Assembly: GCA_018676675.1 (NCBI GenBank)
Contig: JABHEG010000151.1
Span: forward strand, 1-51,043
Length of the DNA: 51,043 nt
Direction: 5' to 3'
Source: Lentisphaerota bacterium
GTDB lineage: Bacteria; Verrucomicrobiota; Lentisphaeria; Oligosphaerales; JABHEG01
Below are positions 19,601-27,311 of this stretch, in pieces. A program made the translations under genes and the position numbers. Within the stretch, counting starts at the first letter, position 1, and each line of letters opens with the position of its first letter. The notes below the pieces were generated by a model. The model saw only the letters and a program-made list of their open reading frames with translations. It did no database searches and was not told the DNA's origin.

Positions 19601-20226
19601 CAACGGCGCTATTCCTTCCACCTCCCGATCCGTTGACGGTTGACTTCCCCAGACTGCAGTCTCTCAGCGACGACGTCCGGTTGCATGTGCGCGCGGAAGA
19701 GGGACGCCCGTTTGGCATCACGCTGGCACAAGTGGGAACCGACAGGAAGGGCCTGCGATTCACGGACGGTCCCGGACAGAAGTACGACTTCAACCCCCAT
19801 CTTGAGATCCCGTTCACGATGAAGGTCGGTGGTCTTCGCGGCCGCATATCTCTCAGAGTCGACGCCGCAACACACGTGTATTGCCAGTGGCGCAGACACC
19901 GCCCGGGCCCGTTGAAAGCGGGACCGACGTTCTACATTCGCCCGGGCGGACGGCTGGGCACGGAGAACGGGCACGAGTTGATGCGCGTCCCAGTGTCGAC
20001 CTGGCTGCGAATCGAGATGGAAGGCAGCTTCGGAACAGAGCAGGCCAACCGGTTCACGTTGCGCGTCGAGGTCGAAGGCGTAGACACGGTAAGGGAGTTC
20101 ACGGATCTGCCGACCCGGAGCGGCGACTTCCGTGAGATGGACTCCCTGTTCATCGTGGCTCAGGGCATCAAGAAAGCAGCCTTCGACGTCCGCGAGATTG
20201 CGCTTACTCCCGTTCTGGAGGAGTGA
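16633..20226 (+). CDS. Exported right-handed beta-helix protein
   Basis: 1197 residues with signal peptide (about 1-28). The mature start, FHVSPSGNDEDPGTEAKPF, is the standard opening of secreted parallel beta-helix proteins (DUF1565/pectate-lyase-like). A carbohydrate-binding-like insert begins LLQNGDFSQGRKDW (about 178-320). Helix rungs rich in N and G run from about 480 to 800 (for example NRIAHNTIRHTPYTAIVVS). Around 918-985 lies a chitobiase-C-like beta domain (IRYTTNGTLPS), and the last 200 residues form a further beta-sandwich. The ATG at 16633 opens the signal peptide. Family members include pectate or alginate-type lyases and GH28-like hydrolases; no catalytic set was identified with confidence. 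Confidence 0.8.
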   Translation: MHIPTAQLPVVFGVLLLCSTNPECRGQAGGERRARSPGVFHVSPSGNDEDPGTEAKPFRTPGRARDAVRELRTAGHAGNVTVLFRGGTYPVHETVIFGLADSAPAGTQTRYAAFPDEEPIFSAAAPVDDWRRLTEYPERLSQKARGHVWVADVTAILRRRVPQEPLPHSDPEEVELGELLQNGDFSQGRKDWDVYAANAKTEKLAVSVQPRITGRTASLRVISGRSHHHLQFRQAVNVTKGGTYTWRFTASADQATVLPVRLLEQSPPHRAVITSDLALSREPKTFELRGVAPSDLLCVASFQVGGTPGRKIQLQAVSLTGPMTRNKHARRPTYATAGRFFTVFAGSDRLPRARSRGFRQTNRVGGWHDGSHRDLHFPPGAFRDGQSVRDTEVVVIPRAQWVQNVLPVTSVNEETRVAELAYPASYALAYCGAGHGSTVWVENRLDDLDSPGEWALDSAAGRLYLWPRGNRPQDIRVPLLTEMLRIEGQINPMGPTDTPARGLHFEGITFSHAERYSWHGRSGWGLQHDWEAFDAASAMVRLRGAEECVFTACRFIDSGSTGLRLDLHAQQNVVRGCVFAHLGGVGLLLAGYGPGAKDVNKRNEFTDNYIHHIGETYWASPGIFVWQSGENRIAHNTIRHTPYTAIVVSARAGLSREPSPRECSATIRDHEIEDSQRGNWEAREPLLHGRMNVIEYNDISQVMQRLGDGNGIYISGTGKENRVQFNYVHDCPSPHMAEGIRCDDDQYDTIIHGNVIWGMGGHATGITIKGRNTITNNIIGAPIVPRTARGFISLELGTMEGSVIERNVLLATRRNHHFVFQRRLYGSGETPRMRDAQADRNLYWCREAPARANAFLESERAHGIEKTSRVADPELRDPLSGDFRFKSSSAALAMGIEPVDVASCGLRSPYRKRYIKEPLAVRIDPPGGILMRPLRVTMIADQPEAAIRYTTNGTLPSLHSTTYDRPFEIDEACELRARGFLQGFEDTNGATALFLPPPDPLTVDFPRLQSLSDDVRLHVRAEEGRPFGITLAQVGTDRKGLRFTDGPGQKYDFNPHLEIPFTMKVGGLRGRISLRVDAATHVYCQWRRHRPGPLKAGPTFYIRPGGRLGTENGHELMRVPVSTWLRIEMEGSFGTEQANRFTLRVEVEGVDTVREFTDLPTRSGDFREMDSLFIVAQGIKKAAFDVREIALTPVLEE

Positions 20227-20260
20227 CCCGTTCCCGTCAGGACCAGGAGGGAAGCCAATC

Positions 20261-21589
20261 GTGCCGCGTATGCTCCAATCCGCCGAAGACATCCACCAAC
20301 TCCCGCCGCATCTGCCCAGGAAACTGAGTATATCGTTCTGGCTCTGGAACTACTTCTACAGCGCCACGCCCGGCGACACCTTCCATGACCTCGAAAAGCG
20401 GGTCATCGAGCTCAAGGAGCGGAAGTTCAATACCATCCGCCTCGACGCGGGTATTGGGCTGTGCTTCACCCCTGAAGGCAAGCCCCGGGGAGAGATCGTT
20501 CTTCATGAGCCGTTCCGCGGGTTCAGCTCCCGCATCCGCCAAATGAATGGCAGGGGAGGAACGTGCGACGTCGTTCAGAAGCTCCTGGAACTCTTCGAGC
20601 TGGCAAAGAAGCACGACGTGTACGTCATCATGTCAAGCTGGTTCTATCTCCACACCTTCTGGTTTGCCGATGAGACCATTAACAACGACATGTTCCGAAT
20701 GCCGGTCGGTGAACGGCTGATGCACATGGCACGGGAGTTCGGGTGGCTGATCGCACTCATCAAAGAGAGAGACCTGCACTCGCAAATCGCATTCATCGAG
20801 GTCGCGAACGAATGCGACGGTTCGCCCTTCCATTTCTACTGCGACGCCAACCCCGGCTCCCCGGAGCAGCAACGCCATGGGTTCCGCGAGCTCCATGAAA
20901 CCGCCCTGGCCTCCCTCCGTCAGCAGCATCCTGATTTGCTGTTCGCCTGCGACACCAGCAACAGCAAACCCCACCCCGATCTTCTGCCTGGGAACATGCA
21001 GCTTTGGAATCACCATATGTACTACATGTGGGACCTCTACTTCGACTCCTTTGAAGCCGGCATCCGGGGTAGAGACTTCGATCCTGACGGTCTCCGGGAG
21101 TCTTCCGTCATCAGTCCATTCCTTCGCGAAGACGCAATCACAATGGAAGCCATCCGCCGGAGCGCAGGTGACAATCCGCGAGTAGCAGAGGGATGGTACA
21201 GACGGGTCTGGCTTTACAACAACACGGACGTAGCTAAGCTTGGGAATCTGGACAGATGGTACGCGGCCCTCCTCTCCGAACGCGTTGAGGAGTTCAAAGA
21301 CGCTGCTGAACGCGGCATCAACCGCGTGGTTGCCCTTCGCAACCAACAATTCCCCGGGCTGCCCTTGGTCCTCGGCGAAGCCGTCTCGTACTGCACGCAC
21401 ACGGGCCTCCGTTTTGAGGAGCAGTCGGATGACTATTGGCAGCTCCTCGAACACACCACTCACCTGCTGAAGAAGGCCGGCTACTGGGGCTACATGCCCA
21501 GGACGCACTCCGGCCCGGAAGATCCGGGGTGGGCCGAATGCGCAGACCGATTCAGATACCTAAACGGGCTGTTCCTCGAAGACACCTGA
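20261..21589 (+). CDS. Cellulase-like (beta/alpha)8 glycoside hydrolase
   Basis: 442-residue predicted clan-A-type hydrolase. Candidate acid/base Glu184 is in IEVANECDG and candidate nucleophile Glu373 in LVLGEAVSY, each at the end of a predicted beta strand as in GH5-like retaining enzymes. The start is GTG at 20261: AGGAGG at 20245-20250 is 10 bases upstream, whereas the next ATG (20270) would be 19 bases away. No signal peptide is seen, so it appears cytoplasmic. It resembles the 'cellulase-like' (PF12876-type) proteins of PVC genomes, whose substrates are not cellulose in any demonstrated case known to me. The neighbouring membrane protein downstream may supply its substrate (inference). 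Confidence 0.68.
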   Translation: MPRMLQSAEDIHQLPPHLPRKLSISFWLWNYFYSATPGDTFHDLEKRVIELKERKFNTIRLDAGIGLCFTPEGKPRGEIVLHEPFRGFSSRIRQMNGRGGTCDVVQKLLELFELAKKHDVYVIMSSWFYLHTFWFADETINNDMFRMPVGERLMHMAREFGWLIALIKERDLHSQIAFIEVANECDGSPFHFYCDANPGSPEQQRHGFRELHETALASLRQQHPDLLFACDTSNSKPHPDLLPGNMQLWNHHMYYMWDLYFDSFEAGIRGRDFDPDGLRESSVISPFLREDAITMEAIRRSAGDNPRVAEGWYRRVWLYNNTDVAKLGNLDRWYAALLSERVEEFKDAAERGINRVVALRNQQFPGLPLVLGEAVSYCTHTGLRFEEQSDDYWQLLEHTTHLLKKAGYWGYMPRTHSGPEDPGWAECADRFRYLNGLFLEDT

Positions 21590-21707
21590 TCGATGGTCTG
21601 CCCTCGCATCTGAGCTCTCTCAGCAGTACCTTTCCTGCCACGGCCGGGACGCAATTTCCCATCGCCCACGTATGGACCGTCCCCCCCCAAACAGAAGGTT
21701 CTCCTGA

Positions 21708-23747
21708 ATGACACGTCGTGCCATTGTTCTCGGTCTGCTTGGGGCTGCCGCCATCTGTGGTGCCAGCTTTTTCAACGACCGAATTCTGCGCCAGACCTTC
21801 CTGGTCGGCAACAATATGCCGGTCTCGGTTTACGGCGCTCTCATCATCTTTCTGATGCTCCTGAACCGTCGCCTCAAGAAATGGGCCCTTACAGGTGCTG
21901 AGCTGGCCGTCATCATCACCCTGACCCTTGCTGCCTGCTGTATCCCGGGGTCAGGCCTGCTCAGGACCTTCACCTCGTCACTGGTCCTGCCCTACCACTA
22001 CAACCTGACCAAGCCCGGCTGGCGCCAACAGGAGATCCTGGAAGCGGTTCCGAAGCGCCTTATGGCCGATATCAGCCAGAACGAGGACCAAGTTCTAGGT
22101 GGGTTTGTACAGGGCCTGGGAGAAGCCGATCAGCACGCGTCCCCCATGGATGTGCCCTGGGGCGCCTGGCTGGGACCGCTCATGATCTGGCTCCCCCTCA
22201 TTCTGACGCTCTGGATAGGACTGATTGCACTCTCGATACTCATCCACAAGCAATGGTCGGAACACGAGCACTTGCCCTACCCCATCACGGCCTTCGCCAA
22301 TTCTCTGCTTCCGGAGCAAGGGGAAGCAAGCTGCTCTCTGTTCCGGAACCGCGTATTCTGGGTAGGTGTGTGCGTCGTGCTCTTCATCCACATGAACAAC
22401 TACGCTTACGCGTGGTTCCCAAGATACCTGATCGCCATCCCGACTCGGTTCTCGTTCTCGCCGCTGGACCGGTTCTTTCCTGTCCTCACCCGCGGCGGAG
22501 GCTGGAGCCTGCTCAACCCACGGCTCTTCTTCGTGGTCATCGGTATCTGCTTCTTCATCCCCTCGGACCTGTCACTCACATTCGGTATCGGTCCGTGGCT
22601 CTGGGCCCTCGTGGTGGGCGCGTTCGTCGGCTACGGGATCAATCTGAACAACGTTCTCGAAGGCAGCTACTACTACACCGGGCTGAAGCCGCGCTCGTTC
22701 ATTCTATTCGGGGCCAACGTCGGCCTCTTCTGCGCGCTGCTCTACACCGGTCGTCACTACTACCTGCAGGTACTCAAACGGGCCCTCGGCCTCTCCAGGA
22801 CAGAAGACACAGATCCGGCCGCCGTGTGGTCATGTCGCGCGTTCCTGGCGCTCATGCTGCTGTTCACCGTCCAGCTTTCGCTGATAGGCTTGGACTGGCA
22901 GCTCGCCGTGATGTACACGGGTGTGCTGATCATCTTCTACGTGGTCATGAGCCGCATTATTGCCGAGTCGGGCCTGTTCCACCTGCAATCCAACATCTTC
23001 CCATGTGTCATGATCTGGGGATTGCTTGGAGCGAACGTGATCGGCGTCAAGACACTGCTCCTGATGCAGATCGTTTCCATGGTGCTGGTTATGGATCCGC
23101 GCGAGTCGTTGATGCCATTCATGGTAAACTCCCTGAAACTGGCCGAATTGCGAAAGGTCCACCTCGGCAAGATCGGCGGGCTGTGTGCAATCGCACTCCT
23201 GGTCGGTATCGGCATTGGCCTCCCTGTCACGCTCTACATTCAATATGACCAGGGCAACGCGATCTGGGAGGGCTGGGCAGAGCAGGCCGTGCCCACGATG
23301 CAGTTTGATAACGCCATCGCCGTGAAGCGCAAACTAATCGCGCAGGGCGTTCTGGAGCAATCCGAGCAACTCAAGGGCTGGAGTCGTTTTCGGAACATGA
23401 CGCCGAACGGGCCATGCATGTGGAGCATCTTTGCCGGATTCGCGCTCGTGTTGCTCTTCGCGATTTGCCGCCTGCGATTCTCCTGGTGGCCGTTACACCC
23501 ACTCTTGTTCGTCACCTGGTGTACGACGCACATCGCAGCTTTTTCCGGCTCATTCATGCTGGGTTGGCTGGTGAAGGTCTGCGTCCTTAAGTACGGCGGA
23601 AACAGGACCTACAACATGCTCAAGCCACTCATGCTCGGCCTCATGGCCGGCGAGATTCTCGGCGCGGTGATTCCCAGCATCGTCGGCGCTATCTACTATT
23701 TCGTCACAGGCGAGCAGCCCAAGCCCTTCTTTGTCCTGCTCGGCTGA
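21708..23747 (+). CDS. Polytopic membrane protein, DUF6785/DUF6784 type
   Basis: 679 residues with about 13-15 hydrophobic segments, beginning with RAIVLGLLGAAAICGASFF, and long soluble loops (about 95-145 and 520-570). Its pattern (GNNMPVSVYG, FNPR-like and HLPYP motifs, RIIAESGLFHLQS) matches the DUF6785/DUF6784 proteins common in Planctomycetota and Lentisphaerota and distantly reminiscent of oligopeptide (OPT) transporters. Function is not established for the family. GAAGG precedes the ATG. Lying just after a cytoplasmic cellulase-like gene and in a locus with no other importer, it is the best candidate here for oligosaccharide or peptide uptake; this is inference. Confidence 0.7.
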   Translation: MTRRAIVLGLLGAAAICGASFFNDRILRQTFLVGNNMPVSVYGALIIFLMLLNRRLKKWALTGAELAVIITLTLAACCIPGSGLLRTFTSSLVLPYHYNLTKPGWRQQEILEAVPKRLMADISQNEDQVLGGFVQGLGEADQHASPMDVPWGAWLGPLMIWLPLILTLWIGLIALSILIHKQWSEHEHLPYPITAFANSLLPEQGEASCSLFRNRVFWVGVCVVLFIHMNNYAYAWFPRYLIAIPTRFSFSPLDRFFPVLTRGGGWSLLNPRLFFVVIGICFFIPSDLSLTFGIGPWLWALVVGAFVGYGINLNNVLEGSYYYTGLKPRSFILFGANVGLFCALLYTGRHYYLQVLKRALGLSRTEDTDPAAVWSCRAFLALMLLFTVQLSLIGLDWQLAVMYTGVLIIFYVVMSRIIAESGLFHLQSNIFPCVMIWGLLGANVIGVKTLLLMQIVSMVLVMDPRESLMPFMVNSLKLAELRKVHLGKIGGLCAIALLVGIGIGLPVTLYIQYDQGNAIWEGWAEQAVPTMQFDNAIAVKRKLIAQGVLEQSEQLKGWSRFRNMTPNGPCMWSIFAGFALVLLFAICRLRFSWWPLHPLLFVTWCTTHIAAFSGSFMLGWLVKVCVLKYGGNRTYNMLKPLMLGLMAGEILGAVIPSIVGAIYYFVTGEQPKPFFVLLG

Positions 23748-23793
23748 TCCGGGCACGTCATAGACCGGGGCTGCGTGACCACACGACCGTCAT

Positions 23794-24771
23794 CTACTGC
23801 CCCGTCTCTGCCGGGCGCTCTTCCGCGGGCCCCAGATCGCGGCTGGCACAGCGGACCAGCCATGCACCGATGGCAATCAGCACTGCGCCCATGATCAATC
23901 CCCCGTTCATCGTTTCCTTGAAGAACAGACCAATCAGCGCAGACGAACCGATGGGGATGAAGTACGCAAGAGAGGCGATGATGAGGACGGGGCCGTTCTT
24001 GACGCTGATCTCGTACATCGAGTAGGCAATCCCGACAGGTCCAACAGCCCCGACTACCACCCAGAACACCATTGCCCCCGACCAGGGAGGCATGCTGCTC
24101 CAATGCCCCATGTAAGCGGCGATTCCGCCTGCCATGGCTGAACAGGTCGCGAAGTGGAACGCCGTCCCTCCCTTTTCATCCGGGATCTTCCATCGGCGCA
24201 ACAGGACGACATAGAGGGCCCAGAAAAAGCCGCCAGCCAATGCCAGAGCATGTGGGACCAGGCTTGAGGGCGGATGAGCAAGCAGGTCGAACCCGCGGGA
24301 GACGGCAACCCCGACCAGCCCCGTCAGTATGCCCGCGACCGCCATCACCACATTCGGTCTGCCGCCAAGAAGCAGAATTCCCAGAACAACCATCCAGACC
24401 GGCCACAGGTAATTGAGCAAATTGATCTGCCCGATATCGGATACTGACACGATACCGAACGCTGTAGCCAGCATCACTGTGTACAACGCGACGCCAAAGA
24501 ACCCGGCCACGATCACGCGAACGGGAAGGCGGTACATGTTCGCCAGTGGCTGACGACGGGCGTACTGCAGAGCAACTGCGGTGAGTGCGCCGCCGCCTGA
24601 CATGAACGTCAGATACACCATGGCTGACCCCATCAAGTCGGCCCCCATCCGGAAACACACTCCACTCCAACACCAGATCAATGTCGACCCGATGCCAAGC
24701 AGTATGTAGCGTCCGTCGGAGCCACGTTGTCCACCAGGCTGTGAACGTTCCGCTGATTCTGTTGCAGCCAC
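23794..24771 (-). CDS. EamA-family (DMT) transporter
   Basis: Drug/metabolite-type permease of about 325 residues with ten predicted membrane helices in two EamA repeats. The first repeat starts near ILLGIGSTLIWCWSGVCFRM, and the second ends near MGAVLIAIGAWLV. The substrate cannot be predicted. I chose GTG at 24771 because AGGGAG lies 6-8 bases upstream; another in-frame GTG at 24819 has no ribosome site and would add 16 residues before a hydrophilic stretch. It converges with the preceding membrane-protein gene (46 bases between stops) and diverges from the propeller gene at 25013, so it is probably its own transcription unit. Confidence 0.85.
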   Translation of the reverse strand: MAATESAERSQPGGQRGSDGRYILLGIGSTLIWCWSGVCFRMGADLMGSAMVYLTFMSGGGALTAVALQYARRQPLANMYRLPVRVIVAGFFGVALYTVMLATAFGIVSVSDIGQINLLNYLWPVWMVVLGILLLGGRPNVVMAVAGILTGLVGVAVSRGFDLLAHPPSSLVPHALALAGGFFWALYVVLLRRWKIPDEKGGTAFHFATCSAMAGGIAAYMGHWSSMPPWSGAMVFWVVVGAVGPVGIAYSMYEISVKNGPVLIIASLAYFIPIGSSALIGLFFKETMNGGLIMGAVLIAIGAWLVRCASRDLGPAEERPAETGQ

Positions 24772-25012
24772 CGCATGTCTCCCTAAGGTAAGTTCAGGGC
24801 TGAAGTATACTGCGATCACCGTGTCATTGCTCTGTGGTCCGTTTTGCCGTCAAAGCCACTTCACTTCGCTCCCGTTATGTCGCTTCGGTGGAATGCCGTG
24901 CGAGACATCCCGGCGTTCGGTCAGTAGAGTGTGACGACGACACCAGAGGCAGTAGTGCAACTCCACCAGCGCTCACCGCCACTACCCGACGTGGCGCAGA
25001 AAGGAACAGTCC

Positions 25013-25939
25013 ATGAATCAGTCACTTCGGTTTGCGGCGACCCTCGCCTTGGCCCTCAGCTTCGGGTCAACCCCGGCTGCCCGTGCAGAGGGTGGCGCCA
25101 TTCACGGAACGCTTACCGGCCACGTGCTGGCAACGGGTGGAGGGCGAGTGTTGCTGCTCGACAAAACGGGGACGATCCTGTGGCAGCACAAGGGACGGAA
25201 CTGCAGTGATATCTGGATGCTGGGGAACGGGAACGTCCTGCATGCAGACAACAACGTTACAGAGATTGATCCGAAGACAGACCAGGTTGTGTGGTCGTAC
25301 AAGCCCGAACAGCAGAAGGGAGGAGGAACGTTCTCCTGTCAGCGCCTCGAGAACGGGAACACCATGGTTGGCGAGAATTCCGCGGGACGCATTGTTGAGG
25401 TGGACAGAAATGGCACTGTTGTCTTTGAACTGAAGCTCCCCCTGATGCAGCCAGGCAGCCACAACAACCTCCGAATGGTCCGCAAGCTCAAGGATGGCAA
25501 CTACCTCGTTTGCCACAAGGGCAAGTCCCTCGTGCGCGAGTACACCCCCAAAGGGGATGTCGTCTTTGAGGTCAAGGTCAGCGATATCCCGTTTTCGGCA
25601 GTTCGCCTGGACAATGGTAACACCGTGGTTGGGCACATCAACAACGTTACCGAGTTCGACAAAACCGGAAACGAAGTATGGAGGTTCAACAAGAACAGCC
25701 TGAAGGGGCTCGAAATCGGCATGATCTGCGGGATACATGTCCAGCCCAATGGCAACGTCGTGATGGGATTCTACCGCGCGGTCCAGAAGGAAAACGGGGC
25801 TGGTCTCCTTGAGATTACTCGCGATCAGGAACTGGTGTGGCGCTACGTCAACACGTCCGCAAGGACAGACAGGAACATGATGGGTGTCCAGCTTCTCGAC
25901 GGAAACGGCGCGCCCCTGCCGGGAGAGGTGATCCGCTGA
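25013..25939 (+). CDS. Exported PQQ-like beta-propeller protein
   Basis: 308 residues, signal peptide about 1-25 (cleavage near ARAEG). Short repeated blades carry the motif 'ldnGNTvvG' (LGNGNVLHA, LENGNTMVG, LDNGNTVVG, QPNGNVVMG), spaced about 40-50 residues, alternating with 'dktG.ilW' strands. This is a seven-bladed PQQ-like or arylsulfotransferase-like propeller without recognisable catalytic residues. AAAGGAA precedes the ATG. The downstream ceramidase-like gene starts 48 bases after its stop in the same direction, suggesting co-transcription. Likely a periplasmic binding or scaffold protein; not assigned further. Confidence 0.8.
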   Translation: MNQSLRFAATLALALSFGSTPAARAEGGAIHGTLTGHVLATGGGRVLLLDKTGTILWQHKGRNCSDIWMLGNGNVLHADNNVTEIDPKTDQVVWSYKPEQQKGGGTFSCQRLENGNTMVGENSAGRIVEVDRNGTVVFELKLPLMQPGSHNNLRMVRKLKDGNYLVCHKGKSLVREYTPKGDVVFEVKVSDIPFSAVRLDNGNTVVGHINNVTEFDKTGNEVWRFNKNSLKGLEIGMICGIHVQPNGNVVMGFYRAVQKENGAGLLEITRDQELVWRYVNTSARTDRNMMGVQLLDGNGAPLPGEVIR

Positions 25940-25987
25940 CCACTGAACACAGCATTGCTTCACAGCAGCCCCGGAAGGAGCAACGAT

Positions 25988-27280
25988 ATGGACTGGGAAA
26001 TCGGGATCGGGCGGCGGGTCATCACCCCGCGGACCCAAGTCTGGCTGGCCGGCTATGGTTCCAAGCGGGCGCCAGACGGCAAGATCCATGATCTCTGGGC
26101 CAAGGTCCTGGTGCTCAAGGCTTCGGATGGAAAACGCGCCGTCATGGCCACTACGGATCACATGGGCATGTCAAAGACCGTCTACGAGCGGTTGTACGAC
26201 CAGGTTCACCAAGCCTTCGCTCTCGAACGCTCCGAGTTCATGCTCACGTTCTCCCACAACCACTGCGGACCGGTTCTGCAGGACGACCTGGTGGACTACT
26301 ACCCTCTGGACGACGAGCAGCGGCGTCTGGTCGCCGACTACTCCGACTGGATGTCTGACCAGATTGTTGGGGCTATGGAGGAAGCGTTCGCGAACCTGCA
26401 GCCGGCGCACCTTTCCGCAGGCGAAGGGCGATGCACCTTCGCCGTCAACCGACGCGAAAACTCGGAAGAAGACGTCACACGGCTTCGGGCCGAGGGGAAG
26501 CCTCTCAGCGGGGTGGTAGACCATGCTGTTCCTGTGCTTGCACTGAGAGCGGATGGCGGCGAACTCCTGGGCGTGTTGTTCGGGTATGCATGCCACCCGA
26601 CCACCCTCTCCTTCAATACGTGGTGCGGCGACTATCCGGGCTTTGCCCAGGTCGACCTGGAGGCAACTCTCCCCGGCACGTCCGCGATGTTCTTTAATGC
26701 GTGCGGCGCGGACCAGAATCCCATGCCCCGCCGGACTCTGGAACTATGCGAGCGTTACGGAAAGATGCTTGCTGATTCGGTGAAGGACGTCCTTGCTCGC
26801 CCCATGCGCCCCGTTACCAACGATCTTCGTACGGCGTTCGAGTTCATCGACGTTCCCTACGATGCACTTGTGACCCGCGAGACGCTGTTGCCGGTCGCCA
26901 ATGGGAAAAGCGCACTCCACGCCCGATGGGCCAAACGCATGCTGAAGATGATTGACGAGGATGTCGTCTTCCCCACGTCCTACCCCTACCCGGTGCAGGC
27001 GTGGCAGATCGGCAACGATCTGTTGCTCATCGGCATTGGCGGGGAGGCGGTGGTGGACTACTCACTGCGCTTCAAGCAGGAGTTTGGCCCGGGTACCTGG
27101 GTCTGCGGCTACGCCAATGATATGGCGGCCTACATCCCTTCGCGCCGGGTGTGGGAGGAAGGAGGATACGAAGGTGGCCGTCATCTCGATGAGTATGGTC
27201 GCCCGGCATGGCGTTGGGCTGGAAGCATTGAGGACCGCATCGCCGAGGCCGTTCACCGTGTCGTCGGCGCCGTGAAGTGA
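25988..27280 (+). CDS. Neutral/alkaline ceramidase-like amidase
   Basis: 430-residue member of the neutral/alkaline non-lysosomal ceramidase N-terminal family (PF04734). Characteristic segments are FSHNHCGP (zinc-ligand region, usually HTHSGP), FGYACHPTTL and FNACGADQNPMPRR. Classical ceramidases are longer (about 650 residues) and secreted; this form lacks a signal peptide and the C-terminal immunoglobulin-like domain. Such short versions are numerous in PVC bacteria and their substrate is unknown; an N-acyl sugar amide is as plausible as ceramide. The start at 25988 follows GGAAGGAG by 7 bases. It converges with the sialate O-acetylesterase gene, 31 bases away. Confidence 0.83.
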   Translation: MDWEIGIGRRVITPRTQVWLAGYGSKRAPDGKIHDLWAKVLVLKASDGKRAVMATTDHMGMSKTVYERLYDQVHQAFALERSEFMLTFSHNHCGPVLQDDLVDYYPLDDEQRRLVADYSDWMSDQIVGAMEEAFANLQPAHLSAGEGRCTFAVNRRENSEEDVTRLRAEGKPLSGVVDHAVPVLALRADGGELLGVLFGYACHPTTLSFNTWCGDYPGFAQVDLEATLPGTSAMFFNACGADQNPMPRRTLELCERYGKMLADSVKDVLARPMRPVTNDLRTAFEFIDVPYDALVTRETLLPVANGKSALHARWAKRMLKMIDEDVVFPTSYPYPVQAWQIGNDLLLIGIGGEAVVDYSLRFKQEFGPGTWVCGYANDMAAYIPSRRVWEEGGYEGGRHLDEYGRPAWRWAGSIEDRIAEAVHRVVGAVK

Positions 27281-27311
27281 ATTCCCGCAACGGCGAAACG
27301 TGCGTCCTGCG

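Noticed and set aside
22253..23248. 331-codon plus-strand frame overlapping the DUF6785-type gene
   Set aside because: Arg/Pro-rich, no hydrophobic pattern; the overlapping membrane protein explains the coding signal.
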